Assembly (NCBI GenBank): GCA_013399875.1
Contig: VXAZ01001052.1
Coordinates: forward strand, 1 to 64,000
Length of the DNA stretch: 64,000 bases
Origin: Gymnorhina tibicen
Taxonomy: Eukaryota; Chordata; Aves; Passeriformes; Artamidae
Direction of reading: 5' to 3'
The notes under the pieces are model-generated. The model did not search any database. It was given only the letters and a program-made list of their open reading frames with translations, and was not told the DNA's origin. Position 1 is the stretch's first letter. The number at the start of each line of letters is the position of its first letter. The translations under genes were made by a program, and so were the position numbers. Positions 39,001-54,000 of this stretch are shown one piece after another.

Positions 39001-42000
39001 ACATATAAGATGTAAAAATTTAATTTTTAAATTTAAACACCAGTAACTTTTTCCAATGTCTTAGTTTCTTTAAATCTGCTCTTTTACTCCTAAAATGAAA
39101 TCCTGGCAGTTTTACTCTGGAGAAAATAATCAGAAATTAAAAAGAGGTCAGTCGTTCTCTCCTTTATAGGGGGTTTTGAACTAGTTTTCACATACAAATG
39201 TGTATATTTTGTCAGAAATAGCAGGACTTACTAAGCTAGATGTTTCTGAAATGGTCCCCATGGTCTTCTGATTTCAGTCATCAGCTCCACAAGTCGAAAC
39301 AAATGCCGGGCTTTCCTCACAGATAAGTTTGAAAAATGTAACTAATTTAATTTCTAATATTTATAATCTAGCTGAGCTGATATGAAGAATTCTGCATGCC
39401 CATTGTTTGCCTTTTTTAAACCAAATTATGCTCAGTGATTCTCATCCAAATGTACTGCTTGGCAGCCTTTACTGGTGTCAAGGATTCAAGCCAGTAACCT
39501 GAAAGAAGTGAAAGGGAAATGCCCTTGTCTGCAATAGGAAAATGCTCTGGCATTGACACCAGGACAAGCAGGGATACGGCCTGTCAAACCTGGAGACTGC
39601 AGCTGCACTGCCATGTGTGTCATCCCCTCTACCTCCAACAAATCATTTCACCCCCTGCTTTTCTAGCCATCATTTCCTCACTCATTTGCACCACCAGCTT
39701 TGATGACAGCAGCTTATTCAACAGATTTTCGACCTCAGAATTGATGAGCTTCCAGCACAAGGAGCATTAAAACCTGTGCATGTCCTGCCCATGCACCTGG
39801 AGCATCAGGTCCCACTCACCTAAAAGCCTATTTCAAAGGAAGAAATCCTCTACATTTTTCTCAGCATGCAGCCAGCTCTAACTGGAACAGGTTTTGTTGG
39901 AAATACAGACAAGTTTGATGCCTGCTTTGTTTTGGAAGGAGAATCCTTACTGTCCCAGAGTACTTGTGTCCAGATAAACACCATAAAAATACAGGACAAT
40001 AAAAACAAAGAACATGCCACAACCAATATTTATTTGGGATTTCTACTGTATGGCGCTGGCAAGTAGAGGAGTATTTGAATAAACCTGAAATAACAGTAAG
40101 CATTTTGCATGTCCAAAGTTCTCCTGGCCTTTTTCCACAAATCCACTCCAAAACCCCATAAAAAGCCTTTAAAAATGACTAACACTGCTGGTGGTAACTT
40201 GCTAGAAAAAGCACATGGGTATATTGCAACAATCTCATAGGTATATTGTGACTCAAAAAAGTTCTGCTCCAAACTCCATGCCAGATTTCACTGCAAGCTC
40301 AGTAATGACATGCTGGCTCTTTTTACAGTCTCTGCAGGTCTGAATGTGAAAGCACTGCATTTACCAGCAGCAATCATTTACACCATTAGCTGATCACTTC
40401 AACTCCTACTACTGCATCTGACCTGCATCACTCATCTTCCAGCCCTGAATATTTCAGATAAGAGACAGACTGCAAAATTAGCCACTCTCATGCCACAGGT
40501 TAAAGTTTCCTGTGCTAAAATTAGTACTGAATACAAGGAACTTGTAATTTTAGAGGTCTTCTACTCTACCTAAACAGTCAAAGCAGGAGACTCAATAAAT
40601 GAATGTGAAAATGCTTCTGTATTTATATTCAGCCTGTCACCCAGCTTACTTTACAAGCAAGGGCACCCTAAGGACATTTTTAAGACTGCAGTCCCTTTAC
40701 GAGCTATGGGGCTGTACATTGCTACACATTTGCACTAGTGTTTAAAGATTTCAACGAGATCAAGACACTGTTTAATTTTATCCATCCACAAAGATGCTGT
40801 GGTCATTTTTCAGGTCCTGCTTGACTATATTCAGCAAAGAGAAGAGCTAGAACTATCTCCCCACTGCTTTGCTGGGGAAAAGATGCTCAGATTATTCAGA
40901 CTGGCTTGCTGATATTTCATGCTTTCATCAACAACAATAAAATCACAATTGCAGGGCTATTTAATCTACTTTTTATTAGTTATGGTCGCTGTAGTCTTGC
41001 ATTTCAGAGTAATCTTTTTTATGGGTTCGTATGGACTAAATGCTACCCCTGAGTAAATGCACAACAGCCTCTTTGTGAACCTTCCTTTTTAAAAGTATCC
41101 ATCATTTCTTCTAAAGGAAGCCAGGATTTGCTGCCTCTCTCACACCAGCTCAGAGGAATGCTAGCTACTCAGAATGACTGTTACCGAGTACACACTGGTT
41201 ACAATTTCATGGAATAGGAACGGATTGTTAAAGGCACAGGCTTAAACGCTGGAGATACGGAAGTTTTCTAAGGGCATATTTAGAGCTCTGTAAGCGATTG
41301 CCTAAACTTTCAGCTGAAGTGAACCCTTGTTGTTTGAATACATTATTCAGGGGCTCCATTGAAATGCACAGCAAGTCCCATGGGCTGTTTGTCCCAGAAC
41401 TGCAGGACCATCCATGTGAGACAGGCAATTAAAAGCATTTGGGAAACAGGAATTTAAGGTTTGAAGCCTTGCTGGCAGGGTCTCAGCACACTGACAGAAG
41501 GTGTGACTTGCAGCACGGACCCCAGCTGGAACTTTTCATGGACCCTCCTTTCCACCTGTGAGGAATCTGTTGCCATTTCATCTGAGGTCATCCTCACTAA
41601 AGCCTCCAGTCCCTGCAGACTAAACCCCAATCTGGCCTCATTCTCCCCACACTGTGAGTAGTCAGCAGGCTTCTCAAGAAAATCAGTCAGGCTGCCTGAG
41701 CCACAGACCTACCATGAAGAAACATGCTGTGAAGTACTAATTCCAGGGACAGCTATCCTTCCTTACCAACCCCATGTCAAGACAACCAACACCAACATCA
41801 CCACGGTTCATTATGGGTTAAGAAAACTTGTGCACACACCACTCCACATCTGCTGAGGCTGCACACAGACCCCCTGCAGGAAGAAACCCCGACTCTCCAT
41901 GTCATCAAATAACTTACACAGACTGAGACCTCACCCTTCTTTTTATTTTGGGGTTTTTTTTCTTTAAATTTTTAATTTTTCCACTGTACTGTCACTCCCC

Positions 42001-45000
42001 CATGCCAGACTTTTTATCAACACCTTACAACATTTTTTTTTGTTATTTGACAATTTACTGGCAGGCTGGGCATATAAATACATTACTAAATGCTTAAAAG
42101 CAGTAAAAATGTATTTTACCATGGTCCCTCTAACACAATTTCTTCAGATAATAGTGCTTGGTATCAAGCTTATTCCCCAAAGATGCAAAGTTTCATCAGG
42201 GTATAGAAAACTAGGATGGAAATACTTGAGAGAACACGTTTAAGATGAATTTCATCTTGCACAGCCAAAGCCTGACATGGCTGTAAAACCTTGGAGCAAT
42301 CCATGTAAGAACCTAATCCTGTGCGTTTCTAGTACCCAGTGTACTGTTACTACAATTAATCTCACCCTTGAAACCCTCCAAGAAGCCAGTTCTTACTGAA
42401 ATGCTAACACAGGATCACTTCAGCAGTGCATCCTCAAATGGTATTGCAGATAACTTTGACCCATATTGTCACAATTTTCTTTGCTCTCCCTGGTGACACA
42501 AAACTGAGCAACCTTTTTTCAGACTACAGCTGCATGCAGGGGAAGAGAGGATACAGGGTTATTGCCTCCTCTTCTCTACTGCAAGTTAAGTAAAAAGGAG
42601 GAGGTGGAAGAACCTCACTTCCAGCTCACGTGTGGAGGGCTCTAACACTGCACTCCACAGAGGGACAAGGGACATCAACTCATAGAGCACAAGAAGAGTA
42701 GAAGAGGATTCTAAATCCAAATCTCACTTTATTCCCAGCTTCAGTACTGGGCACCCACCTGCTGCTTCTCTAGATCTCATCACACCCTATCTCTGTAGGA
42801 CCCCATGCCCAAATACCATTTACATCTTGATATTCTTCTATTTTGAGGCATTGCTTTAAAGAGGGTACTTAAAATTCACTGCTATTTCAGAAGTCAGTTT
42901 AGTGATTTGTGAGCTAACCTGTGCTGCTCAGCTGTGTGACACAACAATCATGAATCACACCTCTGCAAACTGCAAGATTTAGAATAATAAAAGTGTCAGT
43001 TGTCTTTAGTTGATTTAAATGTGGTGGGTCCCTGATTGTTGCATGGCCCCAAGGGCCAGCGACTTCATAGCTAAAAAAATCAAAATCAGATTCAAGGTAT
43101 GTTAAAAAGTTAGCATTTGGTCACACCCCCTTCTCAATACTGAGGCCACCAGCAGTTTCTCCAATGCATTTTGCCCCTGCACACAGCCCATTCTCTCCAT
43201 ATAAGATGCCTACAAAGCACAAGGCTGACGTAATGCTCAGACTTGCTGCTCCGTGCTTTCTCAAGCAAGGAAACGTTTCAGAGCCATTCCTCTGCCGAAA
43301 AAAAGTATGCGGTTTTATAAAATTATCTCCTAAGTAGCCCCTTCTCCTCTCCTTCCTGTACCGAGCCTGTTGTTCGAAAGCCATAATGGGCAATCAGCCA
43401 GGCTTAAATCGCAGCCAATATCTGATATGTGCAAATGAGGAACGCCACGAAATATTCAGCCGAGCAGCTTTGTGTTGCTAGGACACCGGGGGTCGGGCAG
43501 CACTGAAAGGGCAGATTATTCCCACCCGGCACAGGGCTCCATTCACAGCTGCCTCCGGGCTCTGCTACCCAGCCCTCCCAGAGCATCCCTGCCTCCCAGC
43601 TCCCCGCACTGGCCCTTGCCACAGTGCCCAGCGTGCAAGCCCCTTAGCACAAAAAATGCCCCAGCGGGCTGCACGTGGCTCTGGCTGATTTGGATCATTT
43701 CCAAAGGCTCACTTCAACCTGAGGGAGCCCAGGGTACTGGTGGGGGGGCTGCTCCAGAGCTGTGCTGCAGCAGACTTGCCGTGTGTGGTCTGGAGATTTC
43801 CTTTAAGTATCAGGAACCCTGTAACACTGCATTTAAGATCATTTTTAAGTCTAGAGAGGGGAAATTCAAGTTTACAGAAGTGATGGAGATTCCTGTGTCC
43901 AGCACAGATGTCTACCTAGCTTACAGCAAGAACTGTGTGATGGCCCACATGAACAGCCCAGCTCAAACCCGTGTAACTGGTGTGTTAATTACTACTACAT
44001 CTTATTTCTCAGTACATCTCAGAAAGTGTCAGTCTAATTTTGGCATTTTTCTTAGAATTTGGTCCTCTGAGCTGCTGTCCTCGTATTCCTATACATTTTT
44101 ACATTATATATTCAGGACTTGCTTTGCAGTTCTGCAACTGACCAGACAAGAGACAAGACTAGTGAAATGTGTGCATGTGTGTGTTTGCAGGGCAGGGGCA
44201 GAAAAGGAAGACAGTTGGTCGTTCTTGAGTACATTAATTTCACAGGAAAAGGCAATAAATATGTTCTCATTGGACAGCTTTGTTACAACACAACAGTCCT
44301 GTCCCATCCTCCCACTGAGAGTTGGAAAGTCTCCTCGAGTTCTTTGACGTTTCTGAGAACCACATCAAAATCAAATTAGATATTTCTGGTAATTCTGAAA
44401 TTTCCAGTGTTAGTCAAACAAAAAGCTCCTTTACTGATTTCTTCATATTTTCTATAAATGTGAGATGGAGGAGCTGTGTGGATCACAGCTCTCCATGCTG
44501 CCACAGAGGCCACACACATGTGAGTCAACATCACCTTGGGCCAGAAGAGCAGGAAGCTCCTGTGTCTTCTGCATTGATACTAATTGCATTCAGTAGAGAA
44601 AAAAACCCCACCACTGTCACCTCATTGCAACAGGTTATGCATTGACAAGCATTAATATGACTTTTTTGTTCCAATTCCTATACAACTGTGAAGTAAGAGT
44701 TAACTATAGAGTAAATTCACTTTGCTTTAATAGCATGGTGCAGGGCTATCCAAAATGAATGGCAATAAACCTCCTTAACATCAATATGGTTATCAAAGTA
44801 ACTATTAACTGATTTATCTACAAATACATATCTAAAGAGCAAGAGAAAGAAAGAATTATAATAGATGGTAACAGAACACTGGAATCTAACTAATTTAACG
44901 TTCAACCGCCTTCTGAGTGATTTAATTGTGATGCCACTGCTCATCTCCTCCCAGCCTGCAGAATTCACAGCCATGGATGATGGTCAACAGCCCTTTGTTT

Positions 45001-48000
45001 CAGTAAGGTTTTGTTCCATCGTCACTTAGTTACATGAATCACACATTTGGTTGACTCTATCTATTTTTAAGACGAACGTGTGGAGAAAAGCCCTGCCCTT
45101 ACTTACGGCCTTACAATCTGTCATATTCAAGTAAGAATATGGCTCTTCTTGCCCTAGAAGTGGGTTTTTTTCTACCCGTCTTCCGTATTTTCTGGTCATG
45201 GTGAAAACAGACTGTTGAGACTCCATGACTGGTTAAGTGCATTTTCACTGCTGCCTCACCAGCACCCTCTCTCCTGGGACTGGCCAGCTGCATGTAACAC
45301 ACATGACTGGAAGCAATGGATGTAACAAGTCTTGTCTGCTCTGTGCAGATGATTCGTGATTTTAGGCTGGGCATGCACTGTAAGGGAGCTGCAAAAATGT
45401 GTCTCCTCTTCACAGCTGTGTGACAAGAGGTACTGCGGCCCCAGGCGCTCTGTTACATGCCGGCCAAAGCAGCATCAAACCAGTAATAACTTAAGCAGAG
45501 CATTTACATGTGTGCTTAGAGCTCATTGAGGCCAATGACATGTACATGTCCTGTAAGAACCAGGCTGATTTAAGATGTGCTATGTTGTGTATGCCAGGGT
45601 CACAGGGAAATGGCAATTCTAGATGGCTGAACAGCCATTTCTTCCCTGAGAAATTCCTAGGCTGGCTTAAGTATACAACCCAATATAACCCTTAATGTTT
45701 GACTCAGAAGGAGACACTCGAGATAAAATCAGCTTTCCTAAACGCAATTTTGTTTGACGTGTGAATTGTTTGCCTACATTAAAAACTTCTGTGAAGCTAA
45801 TTTGAGTGCTCTACCACTTCTAATAAAAATCATCATTTCTCCCTTTGAAATACTACTTTTATTTGATGAGGCTGGTCACTGTTTCTTTTTGGCAAGATAT
45901 GCACAAATGGTGTGTTTGGCAAGCTGCAGGTGGACATACTCATCTTCATCATGCTAAATCTGGGGCAGCCATTCATTTGAGAAAGCCAGTACCACAGATG
46001 ATTTGGCATTTATTTGGCTTTCTGAAAGTGGATGTCTTCTGTCAATCCAACTACTTTATCTCTGCTTCACTAATAAAGGTTTGGAGACCCCCTCCAAAGC
46101 ACCTACTCGCCACATACTTTAAGATTTCTAGATCTATAGAGAGTGAGCTTCAAAAATGCCGTAATTGATTCTCATAATGTAAACAGTGGAAATAGAAGAT
46201 ACCACTATGAGTTTGGTGACAAACTTGCCTTCTCTACACTAGATATTGTATAATGCTCACGGGTGTGTACCACAATCCAAGGTGGCTGCCAAAACAAAAA
46301 ATTTACCAGTGTCCCAAATGATTTACATGGTGCAATGAGCTTCTTGGCAACCAGCAGCTTCACAGACCTGAACAGTGTGGACGCTTGCCTGGTGCTTGGG
46401 ACCAAGCAACAAAACAAATACTGCCCACAGACCCCAAGGAACTGTGCTGCTATCACCTCCCCAGCAAAGCTCCTGGAAGCAGCACCAGCTGCCCAGCTCC
46501 CTGTTGTCTGAACAGGAAATACACATCAGGAATGCGGAGAGGAGACAAACCAATGAGAGCAACCTCAAACCTCACCATGTGTCAGCGAGAAACTTCCTGT
46601 AGGTTAGACTGACCACCCTTGTGGCTCAGCTGATGTCCTCAAACACAGGCTTTACAGCTGTTACATTCCACCTCATACAACTGAAACCACAACCTGACTT
46701 CTAATGACAGTGTTTAGAACGAACCTGCCTTGCTACTGAGATTTATAAACTGCCTAAACCCACCAGAAAGGGTAAATTCTGAGTGTAAGACAACAAACAT
46801 AAAATGCTTTGATGTGCTTTCAGTAAGCATTTCGTGCTTAATGTTTTATCTGATGAGGTGACACCAGATGTTCTGAAGTGTACTTAGTCCTTACAAATGC
46901 ATCATAGTGAGGTTTCCCTCCTGAAGTCTTTGCTGCATCCTGTGACTAAATTAAGAAAAGTCATATATATGTATGTACATAAACAGATAGATGCAGTCCA
47001 AGAGAAAAAGCTTTAATAACTGATCCAAGTTCTACTCTTAAACAACATTAACTTCTGCTCTTGACACAGATTTTGTATTCTGAGTGTAGCTTTGACAAAG
47101 ATATGTGATTAGTTCGGACAGCACTCTTTCAGATAATTCCTATCAGTAATCTATCTATCTATTTGTTATGCTTTCATTTCTGTTACAGGTTGTAAATACA
47201 TTTTTTTGAATAAGCCAACAAATGAGAAACAAAATAAATCTTACCTTTTTTCAAAATAAGCATATTTAGCAAAAAAAATACTGAGTACATATCATCAATG
47301 TGAACACAACAAAACAAGCTACATTTTGACCTACCCCCACTGCTACCACTTGGGGTTTAAAAGGACATATTTTAACATTGATGAGAGAACAACTACAAGT
47401 TATGGCAACCCTGTTTCCTGGTCCCATAGGCACTTTATCAGATCATATATCCTCCATCTAGATTTGCAAGGCAAATCTAGGGCTGCACTTCTTGAGACCA
47501 GAATAAACTCCCATAGACTTCAATGATGCAGGATCAAACCCATTCCCTTCATAACAGGTTCTCTCAAGCAATTTTATCCTAATTTTCTACCCTGTGGCTG
47601 AATTCTAATGTTTGCAGAGACAAGCACTTTAAGTGGGAAAGCAAGGCACAAAGTGCAGATCTCAGAAGCAAAGACAACCAGCAGTGAACAGCACTATTTT
47701 ACCTGCTGTGTTAGAGGGTTATTTCATTGGGGGCAGAAAGGGGAGCTGACAGAGCAAAGACATTTAAAATATACCAACTGCTATGCTGTCCTTTCCATTA
47801 CTACTGCAATCATTTTTTTCCAGGCATATTCCCTTTCCTGTATTTCTATGGCAAAAAATTACTGTTTCACATGTGCCCCATCAAGTTTCTTCAGTAAAAC
47901 TACAAAATTAATTTAGACTTCTGGGTTTTCTGAAGATACCTTGCTGGACTCTCCCCACCCCGAACACACTTGTCCCCACTATCGCTTTCCTATGTAATCA

Positions 48001-51000
48001 ATGCAAATATACATGCCTTATGCCTCTATAAAAGGCAGGAATCCTATAATCCTTAACTTTACATAGCTGGTTTTCCTGCATCCACACTATAGACTGATCA
48101 ACAGAAAAACATCTTTCTCCAGAAAGCAGCCCATCACTACAACACAGGTCTTTCCCCCCTGCACACACAGCTCTACTTCTGCCGACTTTTTCCCAGCTCT
48201 GCAAACAATCACCCCTTTAACTTTCAAACAAAGTGTGATTTATTAAAGCAGACTGCTTGGCAGCAAAGCTCTCCTGGCGTTTGAAAATATGATTAGACCA
48301 GTAAATTTAGTTCTTTCTTAATAAACTTGATTCTGCATGCATTTACCCTCTGTAAAAGAAAATACAACCCCAGAAACATTTCCAGTATGGCTTGCTCAGC
48401 CAAACTCCAGGCACTTTCTATCTTTTTTCTACAAGTCCATTGCAGCTTCAAGTATGCAAGATTAAAATAATTTAAAAACCTGCATGAATTAAACCCCTTA
48501 CCTTTTAAGATGTTTTCCCCCTTCAGCGTTCATCCATTGTGAAAAACTGAATCTTTAGCAGTTGCAGCTATGCACACACACACACAGACACACACAGAAC
48601 AGAGCTTTCTTCAGCTCACTGGTATTTCAAGTCTTTCATGTGATATCTTTGGCTGTACTTGCTTAATTCATTCCTGCTGCTACTCAAAGGAAGTCAAGCC
48701 TAGCGAGGGCTGGCTCTACAGCAATCACTGAAGATATTCCTGACTAACAGGACACGAGGGCTAATCTCACCTTATAGGCAGCAAGAATGTAAATATATTT
48801 CACAGCCAACAAATTCCTAAACCTTAAGAGATAAAACGCACAAAATGCCCTAAGACATAGTTTGGCAAGGAAGAGACTTGGGCACTTTAAAGTTTTTGCT
48901 AAAGAACAATACTCTGTACCCCAGAGATGCTTTTGGAGCTCGAAGGATGTCTATTTATCATGGGCTGTGCATGTTCCCTTGGAGTAGTTACCATGAGAAC
49001 ACAGCAAACAGGATTTGAATGTAAATTGCCATCTAGAGATGGGGGGACTTTTTTTTTGTAGTAGTTAAAGAAGAAAACTTCCAGAGCTTGATGAAGTACA
49101 CACTTTTTCAACGCATACATTTGCATGACAATGCTTGCAATTCAAATGCTTGGTAGAGCGCACAAGAAGGAAGAAAAGCCAAGTTCTTTGCTGGTATTTA
49201 AAAAAGCAAATACTTCAGAGTTGGGATCAGCAGTTGCAGTTCCACGAACGCCTATCCATGCCACATAGTCACATATAAAGGAATTCATAAGCCACAAAAA
49301 ATCCATCAAGTGGCACAACATGCAGAATTATTGCAGTGCCTGAAGTCAGCTGCAGGCAGTAAGATCCTCTGCTGCTGGCAGATCAGTTGCTGCAGCAGTC
49401 AAAATCTTCCTCACTTCTAGATATTACACGGAACTACACAGCAAATGTTGCACATTAAAAATATCCCATCCCCGGGCATTTGATTTTTCCACAGAATTGT
49501 TCTGGTACTTTGCCATTTGAGCCATCTCCTTCTAAGTCCCTCCCAAAGCAGCAATTGCTCCCCATGTGTCCCTCCATCCTGCTTACATACTGCCACGGTT
49601 ACTCTCCAAGATCCAAAAATTGCTCCTACCACTTGTGGACAGAGTCCTACCAAATGGTACGTGCTGCAAAACATGCAAAACTCTGTTTGCCTGCTCTGCC
49701 TGGAGTTGGATGCAACCTTCACAGCAGAGCGTCTGCTCCCTCGCCTGCAGCATCCCATCTCAGCTCTCGGTCCCTAGCCTTAAACAGCTCAATTTTAAAC
49801 TCCTTAACCACAGTCACTAAAAGACAAACCCTAATACACTTAGCAAAGGAATGCCTCGTCAGCCCTGCTTAGCAAACAACAAACCTTGATGAGGAAGAAG
49901 AACATGCCTGTCTGGGTGACTGCCCGGAGAGTGGAATGACCTACTTCAGCCCAGCAAGCAGGGACACTCTGAGATGGGGACAAAGAGACAACCCAGAGTC
50001 TCTCAGGCAGCATTACCAACAGGCTGCACCACAGCAGTGATGGGAGTGATCTTTCAGCGAGGACACTGAAGAGAGGCATGGCTTATATGTAGCACAGAAC
50101 ACCTTGCAGGAATCATCTTGTTCTTTCAGACAGGGATTCAGATTCGCATGTAACATTATTGCCAGCACTCTGCGAGCAGGAGTGATTGCTTTCCTCACAC
50201 CCACTCTCCTTATCACTTTTACCTAAGGAGTGAGTCTTTTAGTGCCTGACCTAATTACTCAAGTGATGTGTCAGAAAATGATGCAGCTGGGACATACTCC
50301 GCAAGTCTTGATTTGAAGCTATGTAATTCCGCAAAACCCAAGGCGACAAGATCCAGGGAGCTGAATTAAGTGGTGCTGGCCAGGCACGACGCCACACCTT
50401 CTGACTGCGCCTTCCTGGTTATGAATAATAAAGCCTTACGAACCAGTAAAAGGGCTAAGGAGAAATAGTTTGCAATTGGCCCCATGCACTTGTTGACCTG
50501 CAAGATCAGGCCAACATGCTGTGTTTTTGGTAAATGGTTGCTCTCCTCCCAAATGATGAGCCTGAGCAGCAGCTCCCTGAGTCTGACCCAAGCTGCCTGA
50601 ACAAGACCAATCTGCTCAGAGCCTGTGGCTCTGTTTCCTCCAGATGCAATGACTGCAGTAATTGCCAGCCAGAAAGCCTTCTTAAACCAAGTATTTATTG
50701 AGAACAACTGAGATTAAAGAGAGATTTTTTAAAAAGGCAATAAGGATCTCTAATATATGAGCTTCTTCTACAGATGTAAATTATTATTGCGAGATCATAA
50801 CTTTCTACAGATAGCCCCACACACCCCCAACAGCTCCACCTGGGCTATATTATCTATTCCTTTTACTTTCAAATTATGACAGAGTAACTATTAACATGAT
50901 CAGGCTATCTAAAACCTTTTTCTTATGGACAGCAAGTCAAATTTACCCTGTGATCTTCTAGCTCCCAGTACCAGACACCACTGCAGCTTTGCTGCAGAAG

Positions 51001-54000
51001 AGTTACCCCAGGGCTTGGCCACTGACTAAACCATAGAGACACCTCCATTTAGTGCCTAACACTTTTTAGCTTTTAACTGCTGGGCTCAGCATCTTTAAAA
51101 ACTCACAAAGGCATCTGCTCCCCTGTAAGGAGACCCAGAGTCTGCTGAATGTTACTGTATAAAGCAAATGCTTGGCATGCAACTCCAGTAGGATGGGCAT
51201 AGAAGTTTGGAACTAGACCACCTTATTAAGGATAATTTTTTTAACATTAAGACTTCTGAAAGTAAAGTTATGCAGATGCTTAGCAATCTTGTGCCTCGGG
51301 TACAGTAGAATATCCTTGAAGTTCAGAGTTTCTCTCCCTGAATCTTTCAAGGTTATGTGTCAGTGCTGTTCTCAATGCAGTACCATTAGACTTGCACTCT
51401 TCTTACCCATATTTCTGCAAAAAAGTCTCCCCAGAAGGCAAACCAGTAATTCATACAGTCAAGTCTCAATATGACAATACTGCAATTCCAGCTTGACAAC
51501 CAGCTCACCTACTGTGTTCCTTGCACTTGTACCTGCTCCACACCCTACACACAATCACCCTTGCAGATGGGGTCAAGCTCTTCTATCACTGTTCCTTTGC
51601 TCTGCATTCCTGAGCTGTACTTCTACCTGGTGTTTAGGCTGGTATCATGCTATACTTACATTTGTAATGATTCAGAGTTATTTTAAGAACACAACTTTAA
51701 TTCAGGCGCCAAACAAAATAGGTTTGTATCTTATTTCATATTAGAGGACAAACTGCTTGCTATTCCAGGGTGTCTCATGGCCATTAACGACCTATGCCTC
51801 AAAGTACACTGCAGGTGCCAATAGCCGTACCTTGATCCCTTCAAATGGATCTGTCCCCAGAAGCAATGTTAACAATCTCATTGATACTAATTGTCCCAGA
51901 ATGAATATGGGGCATGATAGGACTCTAAGCAGCAGTAGACCTCAAAGAATCTATTACAGACTTTTTTCCTACCAGTCTTCCTTTGAACTGCAAAGTTACT
52001 ACCAGTTTCATTTTTCCTGTTGCTCCCTGTAGCCCCTACCCTGCAGTAGGTTTAAAATACAGATTTAATTTTGTCTCACTTATTTACCTGACCTAATTAA
52101 ATTTTAAGATTAAAAAAAAGTTAAAGTAAAAACCTGAAGACAAACAGAATTGTCCCGTTAGAGATCACAAGCTCTGAGAGAAGGCGGCTTTTATCTTGAC
52201 AGTGACAAGACTATCACTACAACAGAGGAATGAGCGGACAGGGAGGTGAGTAGAGACCCTGCGACCGTGTTGCCTGGTGGCACACACCAACACAAGTTTC
52301 CTATCAAAACAATGTAAAAAGTGAAATTTTTGTCTACATCAAATACTTCAGGTGAACTCTAATTAAGACATGATTTTGTCTGTCAGGGCCAAACCGGCTT
52401 TAGATCTGTAACCAAAGAGAAGTGTATGCACCTGTTTACGTGCAGGAGAAACAGCCACATCTGAACCCGCTGAAGTCTCAAGAACAGGGAATTACAGAAC
52501 CAGGCTGTAATAACTGAGGTTTTGAGGGACCAGCACAGCTGAGGCCCTGCAGAGGCTTGAGGTGGGGCCACTTGCTATGATTATACCAGCACTGTGCCAC
52601 TGGAGATTATGCCGGTATATTTTCAAGAAATATCCTAAATGGAAAAGGGAACTTGAGAAAGCACTTGAGCCAAGCTGCCCAAGGCCGGCTGCTTCTGGGC
52701 AACAGGAAAATTTCTGCCTCTGAAACAGCTTGAATAGGAAGTTCAGATCTTAAATTTACTCTGATCTGTCTCCTGAATGGCACCAAGGCTTAGCAACTTT
52801 ATTAATAGCAGCAAGCTGGAAGAAACATTCAGCTGATGATTGTAGCAATGGCTGCAGCTTGTTTTAAAAAGACAGTCTTTTTTTTGTTGTTGGTTTGGTT
52901 TTGTTGTTGTTGGGTTTTTCTGTTGTGGTGTTTACTTTTTAATTTAAGGTACATGAAGAAGAGGGGACAGAGATCAGAAAAGGCAAGGCTGCAGGGAGGA
53001 ATCATTATCAAATAGAACAGGGGACAGGAAAAGAAACATGAAACCAAGAAACACAGAAAGATGTGCAAAAGTTCAAAGGGATGAAATGATACATAGTTCT
53101 GCCAGCTGCAGTGAAGATAAGGGGAGCTGAAGAGAAAGAGACTTCATTAGCAGAAAATACTCATTAAGCATACCAAGTGGAAAAGTTTCCATGTTATGGA
53201 TAGTTCAGAACAGATTGGAAATTGTGAAAACAGATACCCTGATTGTTCAGGGGTCTCCCAAAGATTAATGGGTCCTCTGTCCTTCTGTCTGAGGCCTGCC
53301 TGCCGAAATGTCTTGTGACAAAAGGTCACGTACTCTGTGCACTCCCTTCGGGAAACTGCACTAATGAGTGTAGAACCTGCTTTCATATGTAAATGTTCAA
53401 TGGTTTACTGCTTATGCTGAATTGTTTTTGCTTGCCACTGCAACATATTTAAAAACCGAACTTTTGAAAAATTAAATCAATCAAATAATTACCATAAATT
53501 ATCACATCTGCTACCAACATGAATACGCTTCAATATCTAGAAGAGCAGAGAAAGTGGTCTGCTATACATTCTGCTTCTCAAAGGCTTGAACTTGACTTCT
53601 ATTTGCTTAACTTCATTCACCTACAGAATTCAAACACACTTCTTGAGTCCCCCCAGCTCCTCCCCTCCAGTTACAAAGGATGTCCACCAATAGGTGTGCC
53701 CCCTATTTGTACCCAATCCAGAGAGGAACAAGTAGATGGAGAGGCTTTGCTCCCAATAACACAGCTTCAGTTCTCTCCTTGATGAATCTCTCTGGTCCAG
53801 CTCTCCTTTAATGCTGTGCATTTCACAAAAGCAGTAAAACACCCCTCTCTTCCACAAAGTTAGGTATTTGGCGAGCACTGTTTAAGTACTTTGTGAGTGA
53901 CATTTATCATTCCATATCACCACGACTGCAGATGGAAAACACAGAGGAAACTGCTCAGTGAAGACCTTTACTGTCTTTCCATCTGAGTTACTCCACTTCA

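Noticed and set aside
43121..43393. 90-codon minus-strand open frame next to the promoter-like island
   Set aside because: No donor site in a phase that joins the next MYO10 exon is evident, and the peptide has no recognisable motif.
43472..44347. 291-codon plus-strand open frame inside the long MYO10 intron, the longest non-MYO10 frame apart from the exon-bearing ones
   Set aside because: It begins in the GC-richer island and runs into low-complexity and AT-rich sequence. It has no recognisable domain, its composition changes midway and it is antisense in an intron. Most likely chance.
44717..44974. Minus-strand 85-codon frame with a good start context (CATCCATGG)
   Set aside because: The frame runs into a pyrimidine-rich stretch typical of an acceptor and lacks a convincing in-phase donor.
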